From assembly GCF_002160145.1 (NCBI RefSeq), contig NZ_NFKA01000010.1:42496-106495 (forward strand): a stretch of DNA of 64,000 nt. The letters are read 5' to 3'. Position numbers and translations under genes: made by a program. Of the stretch, positions 34,595 through 42,915 are shown piece after piece. The stretch is from Gemmiger sp. An194. Its GTDB lineage: Bacteria; Bacillota; Clostridia; Oscillospirales; Ruminococcaceae. Within the stretch, counting starts at the first letter, position 1. The number at the start of each line of letters is the position of its first letter. The notes below the pieces were generated by a model. The model searched no databases. It had not been told where the DNA came from and was given only the letters and a program-made list of their open reading frames with translations.

Positions 34595-35320
34595 ATGAAC
34601 GAACTGCATGAACAACTGGCCCAGCGCACCGCCCAGGTGCGCCGCCGCATGGACGAGGCCTGCCGCGCCGCCGGGCGTGCGCCCGACTCGGTGCAGCTGT
34701 GCGCCGCCAGCAAGACCCAGACCGCCGACACCGTGCGCGCCGCCTGGAACGCAGGCATCGATGTATTCGGCGAAAACCGGGTGCAGGAGCTGGTGGAAAA
34801 ACGGGCCGCCGGGGCCTACGGCTCCACCCCGCTGCATTTCATCGGTCATCTGCAAACCAACAAGGTGCGCCAGGTGGTGGGCGCGGCCGATCTGATCGAG
34901 TCGGTGGATTCCGAGCATCTGCTGCTGGCCGTCCAGAAGGAGGCCGCCCGCCAGGGCATCGTGCAGCCGGTGCTGCTGCAGGTGAACATCGGCGCTGAGG
35001 CCAGCAAGGGCGGCGTTGCCCCCGAGGGGCTGACCGCACTTTTGGAGCAGGCGGACGGAATGGAGAACATTCTGGTGAAGGGCCTGATGTGCATTCCCCC
35101 GAAGGAGACCGACCCCGCCGCCCAGCGCCGCTGGTTCGCCGCCATGCGCGCCCTCTTTGATGAGGCCGCCGCCCGTTGCTGGACCCGCACCCGTATGGAG
35201 ATTCTGTCCATGGGCATGAGCGGTGATTTTGAGGCCGCCATCCAGGAGGGCGCCACCCTGGTTCGGGTGGGCACCGCCATCTTCGGGCCCAGAGCCTACC
35301 CCCTGCCCGCCGAGCCCTGA
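34595..35320 (+). CDS. yggS: PLP homeostasis protein YggS/ProSC
   Basis: 241 residues from ATG at 34595, preceded by AAAGGAGG. Single-domain alanine-racemase-like barrel that binds pyridoxal phosphate and buffers vitamin B6 and amino-acid pools without catalysis. The PLP lysine is in LCAASKTQTADTV (about residue 37). Other blocks are GENRVQELVEK, LHFIGHLQTNKVRQVV, LLQVNIGAEASKGG, VKGLMCIPP, LSMGMSGDFEAAIQEG and VRVGTAIFG. The usual SKT[KQ] and GTAIFG are kept. Second gene of the pair with the TIGR01440 protein. Confidence 0.95.
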   Translation: MNELHEQLAQRTAQVRRRMDEACRAAGRAPDSVQLCAASKTQTADTVRAAWNAGIDVFGENRVQELVEKRAAGAYGSTPLHFIGHLQTNKVRQVVGAADLIESVDSEHLLLAVQKEAARQGIVQPVLLQVNIGAEASKGGVAPEGLTALLEQADGMENILVKGLMCIPPKETDPAAQRRWFAAMRALFDEAAARCWTRTRMEILSMGMSGDFEAAIQEGATLVRVGTAIFGPRAYPLPAEP

Positions 35321-35350
35321 GCCCCTGTACCTTCTGCCCAAAACAACTTG

Positions 35351-35380
35351 CTGCCCCGGCCATCCGCCGGGGCTTTTTTG
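35351..35380 (+). terminator. Intrinsic terminator after yggS
   Basis: GCCCCGGC and GCCGGGGC with a 5-nt loop, followed directly by TTTTTTG. Confidence 0.93.
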
Positions 35381-35552
35381 CGCCCGTCTCCCCCGCTGCA
35401 ATCTGGCAATATACCACAATAAAGTGGTAGCAAAACGCACTGTTCTTCCGCTTTTTTCACAAAACAGGGGCAATTTTCTGCATCTTTTCACCAAGCTTTT
35501 TGCCATGGATTTGCCCCCACCGCACACAATTGCCGAACCTTGCCCCAAACCC

Positions 35553-35580
35553 TTGCAATGCAGCCAAAGCGTTGTATACT
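35553..35580 (+). promoter_or_regulatory. Promoter of the YitT-family gene
   Basis: TTGCAA (35553-35558), 16-nt spacer, TATACT (35575-35580), about 70 nt before the start. The rest of the gap 35381-35552 holds a small TACCAC/GTGGTA hairpin (35412-35429) and no gene. Confidence 0.6.
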
Positions 35581-35656
35581 TTTATTTATATTGCAAAATC
35601 GTTCTGTCCTTTTGAACAAAGGCGTTTGGGAGCGATGGGAAAGGCGGTCGTTTTGG

Positions 35657-36526
35657 ATGAAACAGTTTAAGGTGCCGCGCAGGCTGAGGAACCTGCTGCT
35701 GGTGCTGGCGGGCAACGCCCTTTATGCCCTGGCGGTGGACATGTTTGTTCTGCCCTGCGGGCTGATTACCGGCGGTACCACCGGCCTGGCCCTGATCGGC
35801 CAGCACTGGCTGGGCATCTCCATCTCCACCTTCGTGATGATCTCCAACGTGATCATGTTCATTCTGGGCGCGGCGGTCATGGGCCGCTGGTTTGCCTTCA
35901 ACACGGCGGTGTCCACCTTCTGCTACCCCATTTTCCTGGAGCTGTTCAGCTGGATTCCCGGCATTGGCGACATGACCCGCGACCCCATGCTGGCCACCGT
36001 GTTCGCCGGTGTGATGATCGGCGCGGCCATCGGCCTGGTGATCGGCGCGGGCGCTTCCAGCGGCGGTATGGACATTCCACCCATTGTGGCCAACAAGTTC
36101 TGGGGTGTGCCCATCTCGGTGGTCATGTACGGGCTGGACTTTGCCATCCTCATCGGGCAGATGTTCTTCGCCGAGAACCGGGAGCAGATTCTCTACGGCA
36201 TCCTGCTGGTGCTGCTCTACACCATCGTGCTGGACAAGGTGGTGCTGATGGGCCACTCCAAGATTCAGGTGAAGATCCTCAGCGAAAAGAGCGACGAGAT
36301 CCGCCAACTGATTCTGAAGGTTCTGGACCGGGGCTGCACCCTGCTGCACGCCCAGACCGGCTACGCCCGCAACGAGTGGGATATGGTGCTCACCGTCATC
36401 ACCAACCGGGAGCTGGCCAAGCTGAACCACCTGGTGCAGGAGGTGGACCCCCAGGCCTTCATCATCATCGACTCGGTGAATGAGGTGCACGGCCGCGGCT
36501 TCACCCTGCGCAAACAATACAAGTAA
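35657..36526 (+). CDS. YitT family membrane protein (DUF161/DUF2179)
   Basis: 289 residues from ATG at 35657; the frame is open upstream through the promoter, so that part is not coding. About five to six membrane helices cover residues 10-205, with the repeated Gly-rich block GLITGGTTGLALIGQHWLGIS and GASSGGMDIPPIVANKFWG typical of the family. A cytoplasmic DUF2179 domain ends it (VKILSEKSDEIRQLILKVLDRGCTLLHAQTGYARNEWDMVLTVITNRELAKL). The family is thought to move small molecules, but substrates are not established. Monocistronic, closed by a strong terminator. Confidence 0.93.
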   Translation: MKQFKVPRRLRNLLLVLAGNALYALAVDMFVLPCGLITGGTTGLALIGQHWLGISISTFVMISNVIMFILGAAVMGRWFAFNTAVSTFCYPIFLELFSWIPGIGDMTRDPMLATVFAGVMIGAAIGLVIGAGASSGGMDIPPIVANKFWGVPISVVMYGLDFAILIGQMFFAENREQILYGILLVLLYTIVLDKVVLMGHSKIQVKILSEKSDEIRQLILKVLDRGCTLLHAQTGYARNEWDMVLTVITNRELAKLNHLVQEVDPQAFIIIDSVNEVHGRGFTLRKQYK

Positions 36527-36538
36527 ATCTTTGCTTTC

Positions 36539-36570
36539 TGATGCGTCTCATCTGAGACGCATCTTTTTTT
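36539..36570 (+). terminator. Intrinsic terminator after the YitT gene
   Basis: GATGCGTCTC and GAGACGCATC with a 4-nt loop, followed by TTTTTTTG. Perfect stem. Confidence 0.95.
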
Positions 36571-36620
36571 GCTCTTTTGAGGGCAGGCCTTCAGTTTTTT
36601 GCATTTTTTTGCTTGTTATC

Positions 36621-36649
36621 TTGACATTTTGCTTCGGGTGTGGTAAAAA
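36621..36649 (+). promoter_or_regulatory. Promoter of the CydDC-like/YbaN operon
   Basis: TTGACA (36621-36626), 17-nt spacer, TAAAAA (36644-36649). The predicted transcript start falls just before the CTAAC repeat region. Confidence 0.6.
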
Positions 36650-36662
36650 GAATCAGGCATTT

Positions 36663-36718
36663 GTTAGTCAGAGCTAACTAAATGCAGTTTAAACTAACCA
36701 ATTACAGTCGCGGCTAAC
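36663..36718 (+). promoter_or_regulatory. CTAAC repeats spaced 20 bp, candidate operator
   Basis: CTAAC occurs at 36674, 36694 and 36714, exactly 20 bp apart. The first two units share the pattern CTAACYAAWTRCAGT. An inverted GTTAG at 36663-36667 faces the first CTAAC, giving GTTAG-N6-CTAAC. The GTTAG/CTAAC halves resemble operator halves of DtxR/IdeR-type regulators (established for IdeR-like TTAGGTTAG..CTAACCTAA sites). The block lies between promoter and ribosome binding site. Confidence 0.5.
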
Positions 36719-36755
36719 CGCCGCGTGACCACTATCACCAGGAGGACACACTGCC

Positions 36756-38501
36756 TTGATGATTAACAAACGGCTGATCGGGATGGTCAGCGATTCCAAA
36801 CAGCACATTGCAAAAAACGTGGCGTTCCAGTGGGCGGCGCTGGCGGCAAACATCGCCATGCTGCTCACCATCGCCCGGTATCTTTCCCGGCTGCTGGCCG
36901 GGCAGCCCGCCTCGCTGGCGGCCACCCTGCTGGTGGCGGCTGCCGCCGCGGCGGTCCGCTTTGTCTGCGCAAGGCAGGCGGCGGTCTGCTCCTACCGGGC
37001 CAGCCGCAGCGCCAAGCAGGCGCTGCGCCGCACCATTCTGGAAAAGCTTTTGCGGCTGGGGCCGGGCTATTCCAGCCGGGTCTCCACCTCCGAGGTGGTG
37101 CAGGTGACGGTGGAGGGCGCCGAGCAGCTGGAAAGCTACTTCGGCGCGTATCTGCCCCAGTTCTTCTACAGCCTGCTGGCCCCGCTGACCCTGTTCTGCG
37201 TGCTGGCCCCCATCAGCCTTTCGGCGGCGGTGGTGCTGCTGATCTGCGTGCCGCTGATCCCGGTTTCCATCGCGCTGGTGCAGACCTTCGCCAAAAAGCT
37301 GCTGGCCCGCTACTGGGGCCAGTACACCGCATTGGGCGACAGCTTTCTGGAAAACCTGCAGGGCCTGACCACCCTGAAAATCTATCAGGCGGACGAGGAG
37401 CGCCACCGGCGGATGAACGAGGAGGCCGAGCGCTTCCGGCGGATCACCATGAAGGTGCTCACCATGCAGCTGAACTCCATCACCATCATGGATCTGGTGG
37501 CCTACGGCGGCGCGGCGCTGGGCATCATCGTGGCCGCCCGGCAGTTTGCCGCCGGGCAGATCGGCCTGTTCGGCTGCTTTGCCATCATCATGCTCTCGGC
37601 AGACTTTTTCCTGCCCATGCGTCTGCTGGGCTCCTACTTCCACATTGCCATGAACGGCATGGCCGCCTCCGAGAAGATCTTCAAGCTGCTGGATCTGCCG
37701 GAGCCCCAGGCCAAGACCGGCGTGATCGACCCCGCTGACTGCACCCTGCGCTGTGAGGATGTGCGCTTTGCCTACGATGCCGAGCGTCCCATTCTGAAGG
37801 GCGTGGATCTGGAGCTGCCCCGCACCGGTCTGGTGGCCCTGGTGGGCGAATCCGGCTGCGGCAAATCCACCCTGGCGGGCCTGCTGGCCGGCCGTCTGGA
37901 GGGCTACGCGGGCAGTATCACAGTAGGTGGTCAGCCCCTGAGCGAGATCAGCCTGGAAAGCCGGATGAAGCAGATCACCACCGTGGGCTTTGCCGCCCGG
38001 CTGTTCAAGGGCACCGTGGCCGAGAACCTGCGCATGGCGAAGCCCGATGCCAGCGACGAGGCTCTGTGGCAGGCGCTGGAGCAGGTGAAGCTGGCGGATT
38101 TCCTGCGCAGCGAACAGGGGCTGGAGACCCCGGTGGCCGAAAAGGGCGCCAACTTCTCCGGCGGTCAGTGCCAGCGGCTTGCCCTGGCCCGTGCCCTTCT
38201 GCACGACAGCCCCATCTATATTCTGGACGAAGCCACCTCCAACATCGACGTGGAGAGTGAAAATCAAATCATGGCCCTGGTGCACCGGCTGGCCGAGACC
38301 AAGGCGGTGCTGCTCATCTCCCACCGGCTGGCCAACGTGACCGGCGCGAAACGCATCTACGCGCTGGAGGAGGGCCGGGTAGCTGGCTGCGGCACCCATG
38401 CCCAGCTGCTGGCCGCCTGCCCCTGCTATCAGCGGCTGTGGAACAGCCAGCAGGCGCTGGAACACTACACCCCCGACATCCAACAGGAGGCTCTTGCATG
38501 A
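36756..38501 (+). CDS. ABC exporter half-transporter, CydD-like
   Basis: 581 residues. Six-helix membrane domain fused to an ATPase. The EGAEQLESYFGAYLPQFFYSLLAPLTLF segment is the CydD hallmark. Nucleotide-binding motifs are VGESGCGKST (about residue 372), FSGGQCQRLALARALL, YILDEATSNID and LLISHRL. CydDC of E. coli exports thiols or handles heme for cytochrome bd assembly; no cydAB is seen here. The first codon may be TTG at 36756 (10 nt from GGAGG) or ATG at 36759 (13 nt). Its stop overlaps the partner gene by 4 nt, so a heterodimer is likely. Confidence 0.88.
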   Translation: MMINKRLIGMVSDSKQHIAKNVAFQWAALAANIAMLLTIARYLSRLLAGQPASLAATLLVAAAAAAVRFVCARQAAVCSYRASRSAKQALRRTILEKLLRLGPGYSSRVSTSEVVQVTVEGAEQLESYFGAYLPQFFYSLLAPLTLFCVLAPISLSAAVVLLICVPLIPVSIALVQTFAKKLLARYWGQYTALGDSFLENLQGLTTLKIYQADEERHRRMNEEAERFRRITMKVLTMQLNSITIMDLVAYGGAALGIIVAARQFAAGQIGLFGCFAIIMLSADFFLPMRLLGSYFHIAMNGMAASEKIFKLLDLPEPQAKTGVIDPADCTLRCEDVRFAYDAERPILKGVDLELPRTGLVALVGESGCGKSTLAGLLAGRLEGYAGSITVGGQPLSEISLESRMKQITTVGFAARLFKGTVAENLRMAKPDASDEALWQALEQVKLADFLRSEQGLETPVAEKGANFSGGQCQRLALARALLHDSPIYILDEATSNIDVESENQIMALVHRLAETKAVLLISHRLANVTGAKRIYALEEGRVAGCGTHAQLLAACPCYQRLWNSQQALEHYTPDIQQEALA

Positions 38502-40156
38502 AAAAACGTTCTGATCTGGCGGTAATGCTCCGGCTCGTGGGGCTGGTCAAGCCGCTGATGGGCTTTATGGCCCTTGCCATCGCCATGGGCGTGGCGGGCT
38601 TTCTGTGCGCCCAGTTCATCCCCATCTTCGGTGGCTTCGCCATCGTGAAGGCGCTGGGCGGCGCGGGCCTGCCCGCTCTGGGCGTGCTGTTCGCCTGCAT
38701 GGGCGTGTTTGCTCTGGCCCGCGGCGTGCTGCGCTACGCCGAGCAGGCCTGCAACCACTACATCGCCTTCAAGCTGCTGGCCCTCATCCGGGACAAGGTC
38801 TTCGGTGCGCTGCGCCGCCTGGCCCCCGCCAAGCTGGACGGCCGGGACAAGGGCGACCTGATTGCGGTGATCACCTCGGACATCGAACTTCTGGAGGTCT
38901 TTTACGCCCACACCCTCTCCCCCATTGCCATCGCGGCCATCATGTCGGTGATCATGACTCTGTTCATCGGCAGCTACCACTGGCTGCTGGGCCTGATCGC
39001 CGCCCTGGGCTTTTTCGCCGTGGGCGTGGTGGTGCCGGTACTGGCCGCCCGCTTCGGCGGCAGCCGGGGTCTGGAATACCGCACCCAGGCCGGTGCGCTG
39101 AGCGCCTTTGTGCTGGACAGCCTGCGCGGCCTGGGCGAGCTGCTGCAGTACGACGCGGGCCAGCGCCGTCTGGACGAGCTGGATGCGCGTACCGGCAGCC
39201 TACTGGCCACCGAGAAGAAGATGAAAACCGCGCTGGGCACCGCCACCGCCTGCACCGGCGCGCTGATCTGGCTGTTCTCCCTCTCCATGCTGGCGGCGGG
39301 CAGCCTGCTTTATATCAATGGTCTGATCGGCTTTGACGGGGTGCTCATTCCCCTGATCGCCATTCTCAGCTCCTTCGGGCCGGTGGTGGCGCTGGCCAAC
39401 CTGGGCAGCACCCTGCAGCAGACCTTCGCCGCCGCCAACCGGGTGCTGGACATTCTGGACGAGGAGCCGGTGGTGGCGGAAAACACCACCGGGCGCACCA
39501 TCCCCTTCACCGGCGCGGCCTGCGACAATGTGAGCTTCACCTACCAGGCCGAGCCCATTCTGAAAAACGTGAGCCTGACCCTGCCGGAGAACAAAATCAT
39601 CGGCATCACCGGCCGCAGCGGCAGCGGCAAGTCCACCCTGCTCAAGCTGCTCATGCGCTTCTGGGACGTGGGCAGCGGCCAGGTGGCCATTTCCGGCGAG
39701 GATGTGAAAAACATCCGCACCGCAAGCCTGCGCAGCCTGCAGAGCTACGTGACCCAGGAGACCTACCTGTTCCACGACAGCATCGAGGAGAACGTGAAGC
39801 TGGCAAAGCCCAACGCCACCCACGAGGAGGTGGTGGAGGCCTGCAAAAAGGCCTCGGTACACGACTTCATTATGAGCCTGCCCAATGGCTACGACACCAA
39901 TGTGGGCGAGCTGGGCGACACCCTCTCCGGCGGCGAGCGGCAGCGGCTGGGCATTGCCCGGGCATTTCTGCACGACGCGCCCCTCATCCTGCTGGATGAG
40001 CCCACCAGCAACCTGGACAGCCTGAACGAGGCGGTGATCCTGCAAAGCCTGCACCGCCAGCGCAAGGGCAAAACGGTGGTGCTGGTCAGCCACCGGGCCT
40101 CCACCATGCGCATTGCCGACACCACCTACAGCGTGGAGCACGGGCGGCTCAGCTGA
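38498..40156 (+). CDS. ABC exporter half-transporter, CydC-like
   Basis: 552 residues from ATG at 38498 (CAGGAGG upstream, ATGA overlap with the first gene). Membrane domain of six helices with NHYIAFKLLALIRDKVFGALRRLAPAKLDGRDKGDLIAVITSDIELLEVFYAHTLSP, a CydC-type text. The ATPase has ITGRSGSGKSTLLK (about residue 371), LSGGERQRLGIARAFL, LILLDEPTSNLD and VLVSHRA, all canonical. It pairs with the CydD-like subunit. The shared operator suggests metal or redox control. Substrate unknown. Confidence 0.88.
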   Translation: MKKRSDLAVMLRLVGLVKPLMGFMALAIAMGVAGFLCAQFIPIFGGFAIVKALGGAGLPALGVLFACMGVFALARGVLRYAEQACNHYIAFKLLALIRDKVFGALRRLAPAKLDGRDKGDLIAVITSDIELLEVFYAHTLSPIAIAAIMSVIMTLFIGSYHWLLGLIAALGFFAVGVVVPVLAARFGGSRGLEYRTQAGALSAFVLDSLRGLGELLQYDAGQRRLDELDARTGSLLATEKKMKTALGTATACTGALIWLFSLSMLAAGSLLYINGLIGFDGVLIPLIAILSSFGPVVALANLGSTLQQTFAAANRVLDILDEEPVVAENTTGRTIPFTGAACDNVSFTYQAEPILKNVSLTLPENKIIGITGRSGSGKSTLLKLLMRFWDVGSGQVAISGEDVKNIRTASLRSLQSYVTQETYLFHDSIEENVKLAKPNATHEEVVEACKKASVHDFIMSLPNGYDTNVGELGDTLSGGERQRLGIARAFLHDAPLILLDEPTSNLDSLNEAVILQSLHRQRKGKTVVLVSHRASTMRIADTTYSVEHGRLS

Positions 40157-40197
40157 GCCGCCCCACTCCGGCGCCACACAGAAAGGATTGTTTGTTT

Positions 40198-40566
40198 ATG
40201 AAATACCTCTACATTGCATTGGGTCTTGTCTGCCTGGCGCTGGGCGCCGTGGGTGCGGTGCTCCCTCTTCTGCCCGCCACTCCCTTTCTGCTGGGCACCT
40301 GCTTCTTCTTCGCCAAGGGCAGCGACCGGCTGAACCGGTGGTTTCTGTCCACCAAGCTGTATCAGAAGAACTTCAAAAGCTTCCGGGAGCAGCGGGCCAT
40401 GACCTGGCGCACCAAGATCGGTATCATGGTCACCGTGACCCTGACCATGAGCATCGGCTTCATTATGATGCACGAGGTGCTCATCGGCCGCATCGTGCTG
40501 GGCTGCGTGTGGCTGTTCCATGTGTACTACTTCATCTTCCGCATCCGCACTCTGGACGCGGAGTAA
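40198..40566 (+). CDS. YbaN family (DUF454) inner membrane protein
   Basis: 122 residues from ATG at 40198 (TTG at 40192 also possible; GAAAGGA upstream). Two to four membrane helices: a first hairpin YIALGLVCLALGAVGAVLPLLPATPFLLGTCFFFAKGSDRLNRWF typical of DUF454, and a second pair around KIGIMVTVTLTMSIGFIMM and IVLGCVWLFHVYYFIF. Function is unknown. It is the third gene after the CydDC-like pair and ends at a perfect terminator, so it probably serves the same process. Confidence 0.9.
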   Translation: MKYLYIALGLVCLALGAVGAVLPLLPATPFLLGTCFFFAKGSDRLNRWFLSTKLYQKNFKSFREQRAMTWRTKIGIMVTVTLTMSIGFIMMHEVLIGRIVLGCVWLFHVYYFIFRIRTLDAE

Positions 40567-40610
40567 ACAAAAAACGAGTGAGTTCCCGCGGGAACTCACT
40601 CGTTTTTCTG
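40566..40610. terminator. Bidirectional terminator between ybaN-like gene and glmM
   Basis: AACGAGTGAGTTCCCG and CGGGAACTCACTCGTT are perfect complements with A/T runs on both sides, between convergent genes. Confidence 0.95.
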
Positions 40611-40626
40611 TATCCAAAGGCTGCGA

Positions 40627-41970
40627 TCAGCCCAGCTCTTTTTTCACCAGCTCGGCCAGATGGTCGGCGATGGCCTGGATCTCGCTCTCGTCCTGGCCCT
40701 CCACCATCACACGGATCAGCGGCTCGGTGCCGCTCACACGAACCAGCACCCGGCCGGTATCGCCCAGGGCCTCCTTCTGCTGACGGATGGCCTCCTTGAT
40801 CACGTCGTTGTTGTAGAATTCCAGCTTGCCCTCGGCGCTCACGGTCACGTTCACCATCACCTGAGGCAGGCGGGTCATCACCTTCGCCAGCTCAGACAGG
40901 GGCTTTTGGCACCGCTTGAGCAGGCACAGCAGCTGAATGGCGGTGAGCTGACCGTCGCCGGTGGTGGCGAAATCCCGGAAGATGATGTGGCCGCTCTGCT
41001 CGCCGCCCAGGGTGTAGCCCTCCAGCTCCATCTCCTCCAGCACGTAGCGGTCGCCCACCTTGGTGGCGGCGAACTTCATGCCGTTGGCCTCACAGAAACG
41101 GGCAAAGCCCAGGTTGGTGAGCACGGTGCCCACAATGGTGGACCGGCGCAGCTTGCCCCGCTGCTGCATATCCAGGCCGCAGATGGCCATGATGTAGTCG
41201 CCGTCCACCACCTCGCCGGTCTCATCCACGAAGAGGCAGCGGTCCGCGTCGCCGTCAAAGGCAACGCCCGCGTCCACCTTGTGGGTGCGCACATAGTCCT
41301 GCAGCTGCTCCAGATGGGTGGAGCCGCAGCCCTCGTTGATGTTCACACCGTCCGGCGCGTCGTGCAGGATCACCGCATTGGCACCCAGCTCCTCGAACAG
41401 AGTGCGGGCGGTAGCGCTGGCGGAGCCGTTGGCGCAGTCCACCACGATATTCATGCCCTCCAGCGAGTAGGGAATGGTGCTTTTCAGATGCTCGATGTAA
41501 TCCCGTGCGCCGGTGGTGCAGTGGCTGATCTGGCCCAGGTTCTCGCCCTTGGCGTAGGTGAAGTCGTTTTTCTCGATCAGGCGCTCGATCTGCTCCTCCA
41601 GCTCATCCGGCAGCTTGAATCCGTCGCCGTTGAAGATCTTGATGCCGTTGAAGGCGTAGGGGTTATGGCTGGCGGAGATCATCACGCCCGCGTCCGCCTT
41701 GTACTTGCCCACCAGGTAGGCCACCGCCGGGGTGGAAAGCACGCCCAGGTCGATCACATCCGCGCCCACCGAGCACAGGCCCGCGGCCAGTGCAGCGCCC
41801 AGCATATCGCTGGAGATGCGGGTGTCCTTGCCCATCACCACCAAAGGACGGCGGCGGCGGCCATAGGCCAGCACGGTAGCGGCGGCACGGCCGATGGCCA
41901 TTGCCAGCTCACAGGTCATATCCTCGCCGGCAATGCCGCGCACGCCGTCGGTTCCAAACAGTCTGCCCAT
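40627..41970 (-). CDS. glmM: Phosphoglucosamine mutase
   Basis: 447 residues, full length. Interconverts glucosamine-6- and -1-phosphate, feeding UDP-GlcNAc for peptidoglycan. N-terminus MGRLFGTDGVRGIAGEDMT, phosphoserine loop GVMISASHNPYAFNG (Ser about residue 100), metal loop AFDGDADRCLFVDE (about 240), sugar loop GGEQSGHI (about 323) and phosphate-binding VRVSGTEPLIRVMVEG. It starts behind AGAGGAG, 24 nt after the beta-helix protein, which is probably in the same pathway. Confidence 0.97.
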   Translation of the reverse strand: MGRLFGTDGVRGIAGEDMTCELAMAIGRAAATVLAYGRRRRPLVVMGKDTRISSDMLGAALAAGLCSVGADVIDLGVLSTPAVAYLVGKYKADAGVMISASHNPYAFNGIKIFNGDGFKLPDELEEQIERLIEKNDFTYAKGENLGQISHCTTGARDYIEHLKSTIPYSLEGMNIVVDCANGSASATARTLFEELGANAVILHDAPDGVNINEGCGSTHLEQLQDYVRTHKVDAGVAFDGDADRCLFVDETGEVVDGDYIMAICGLDMQQRGKLRRSTIVGTVLTNLGFARFCEANGMKFAATKVGDRYVLEEMELEGYTLGGEQSGHIIFRDFATTGDGQLTAIQLLCLLKRCQKPLSELAKVMTRLPQVMVNVTVSAEGKLEFYNNDVIKEAIRQQKEALGDTGRVLVRVSGTEPLIRVMVEGQDESEIQAIADHLAELVKKELG

Positions 41971-41994
41971 ATTCCAAACACTCCTCTGTTTTTC

Positions 41995-42660
41995 TTAAGT
42001 ACGGGGTACGATGTGCTGCGCGTCCTTGTAGATATGGCCCGGGGCCACCACGCCCCGCACGCAGCTGGTGGGATAGATCTGGCAGCGGCGGCCCAGCACC
42101 GAGCCGGGGCACAGCACACTGTTGCAGCCCACCTCGGCCTCGTCGCCCACCAGAGCGCCCAGCTTCTTGCGGCCGGTCACCAGGATCTCGTCCTCCTGGC
42201 GGATGCACACCAGAGATTTGTCGCTCTTCAGATTGCTGGTCACAGCGCCCGCGCCCATGTGTGCCTTATAGCCCAGAATGGAATCGCCCACATAATTGAA
42301 ATGGGGCACCTGCGCGCCGTCGAACAGGATGCAGTTCTTCAGCTCCACGCTGTTGCCCACCACGGCGCCCGCGCCCACCAGAGCGCTGCCCCGGATGAAG
42401 GCGCAGTGACGCACCTCGGCCTCCGGGCCGATGATGCAGGGCCCGGCCAGCGATGCACTGGGAGCCACCTTCGCGGTTTTCGCCACCCACACGCCGGGGG
42501 CGGGCTGGTCATATTCCTCACTGGGCAGGCTTTTGCCCAGCTGCTCGATAAAGCCTTTCAGTTCGTCCAGCACTTCCCAGGGGCGCTCCTTGCCTTCAAA
42601 CAGCGGAGCGGCCAGGGTGTGGGAAAGATCGAACAATGCTTCGGTACGGCAGACATCCAT
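41995..42660 (-). CDS. Left-handed beta-helix protein like the GlmU acyltransferase half
   Basis: 221 residues. After a helical N-terminus (to about 45), the chain is a hexapeptide-repeat left-handed helix: KTAKVAPSASLAGPCIIGPEAEVRHCAFIRGSALVGAGAVVGNSVELKNCILFDGAQVPHFNYVGDSILGYKAHMGAGAVTSNLKSD. The PHFNYVGDSILG and MGAGA segments recall the acetyltransferase site of GlmU, but the uridylyltransferase Rossmann domain is missing. In Clostridia such proteins are annotated as UDP-GlcNAc pyrophosphorylase-like. Position just upstream of glmM supports amino-sugar metabolism. Catalytic activity is unproven. Confidence 0.82.
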   Translation of the reverse strand: MDVCRTEALFDLSHTLAAPLFEGKERPWEVLDELKGFIEQLGKSLPSEEYDQPAPGVWVAKTAKVAPSASLAGPCIIGPEAEVRHCAFIRGSALVGAGAVVGNSVELKNCILFDGAQVPHFNYVGDSILGYKAHMGAGAVTSNLKSDKSLVCIRQEDEILVTGRKKLGALVGDEAEVGCNSVLCPGSVLGRRCQIYPTSCVRGVVAPGHIYKDAQHIVPRT

Positions 42661-42696
42661 ACAGCAGATGCTCCTTTCAAAAAATCACTTGAATAA

Positions 42697-42725
42697 ATTA
42701 TAAGCATCGTATTTTTAAAATACAA
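42697..42725 (-). promoter_or_regulatory. Promoter of the beta-helix protein/glmM operon
   Basis: Minus strand TTGTAT (42720-42725), 17-nt spacer, TATAAT (42697-42702), in an A/T-rich stretch (42680-42850) that may act as an UP element. No gene lies in that stretch. Confidence 0.65.
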
Positions 42726-42849
42726 CTTGAAAATATAAAAAACGCGGACGAAAAAACAAATTCAGTGGAAGTTACGAATTTTTCATCAAAGAAGCACCCA
42801 AAATTGTCACAAAAATCCTCGAAATTTTAATAATTAGTCTCTTTATTCG

Positions 42850-42895
42850 CAAAAGAGCCCCATACATCTTACTCAGATGCAGGGGCTCTTTTTGT
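42850..42895 (-). terminator. Intrinsic terminator of the MATE gene
   Basis: AAAAGAGCCCC and GGGGCTCTTTTT with an internal CATC/GATG pair. The T-run lies on the minus-strand exit side. Confidence 0.88.
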
Positions 42896-42915
42896 ATGAA
42901 ACCGGGCCGACCGGC

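Noticed and set aside
42726..42850. Small gene in the A/T-rich gap upstream of the beta-helix protein
   Set aside because: No frame with a ribosome binding site and plausible length. Composition fits promoter DNA.
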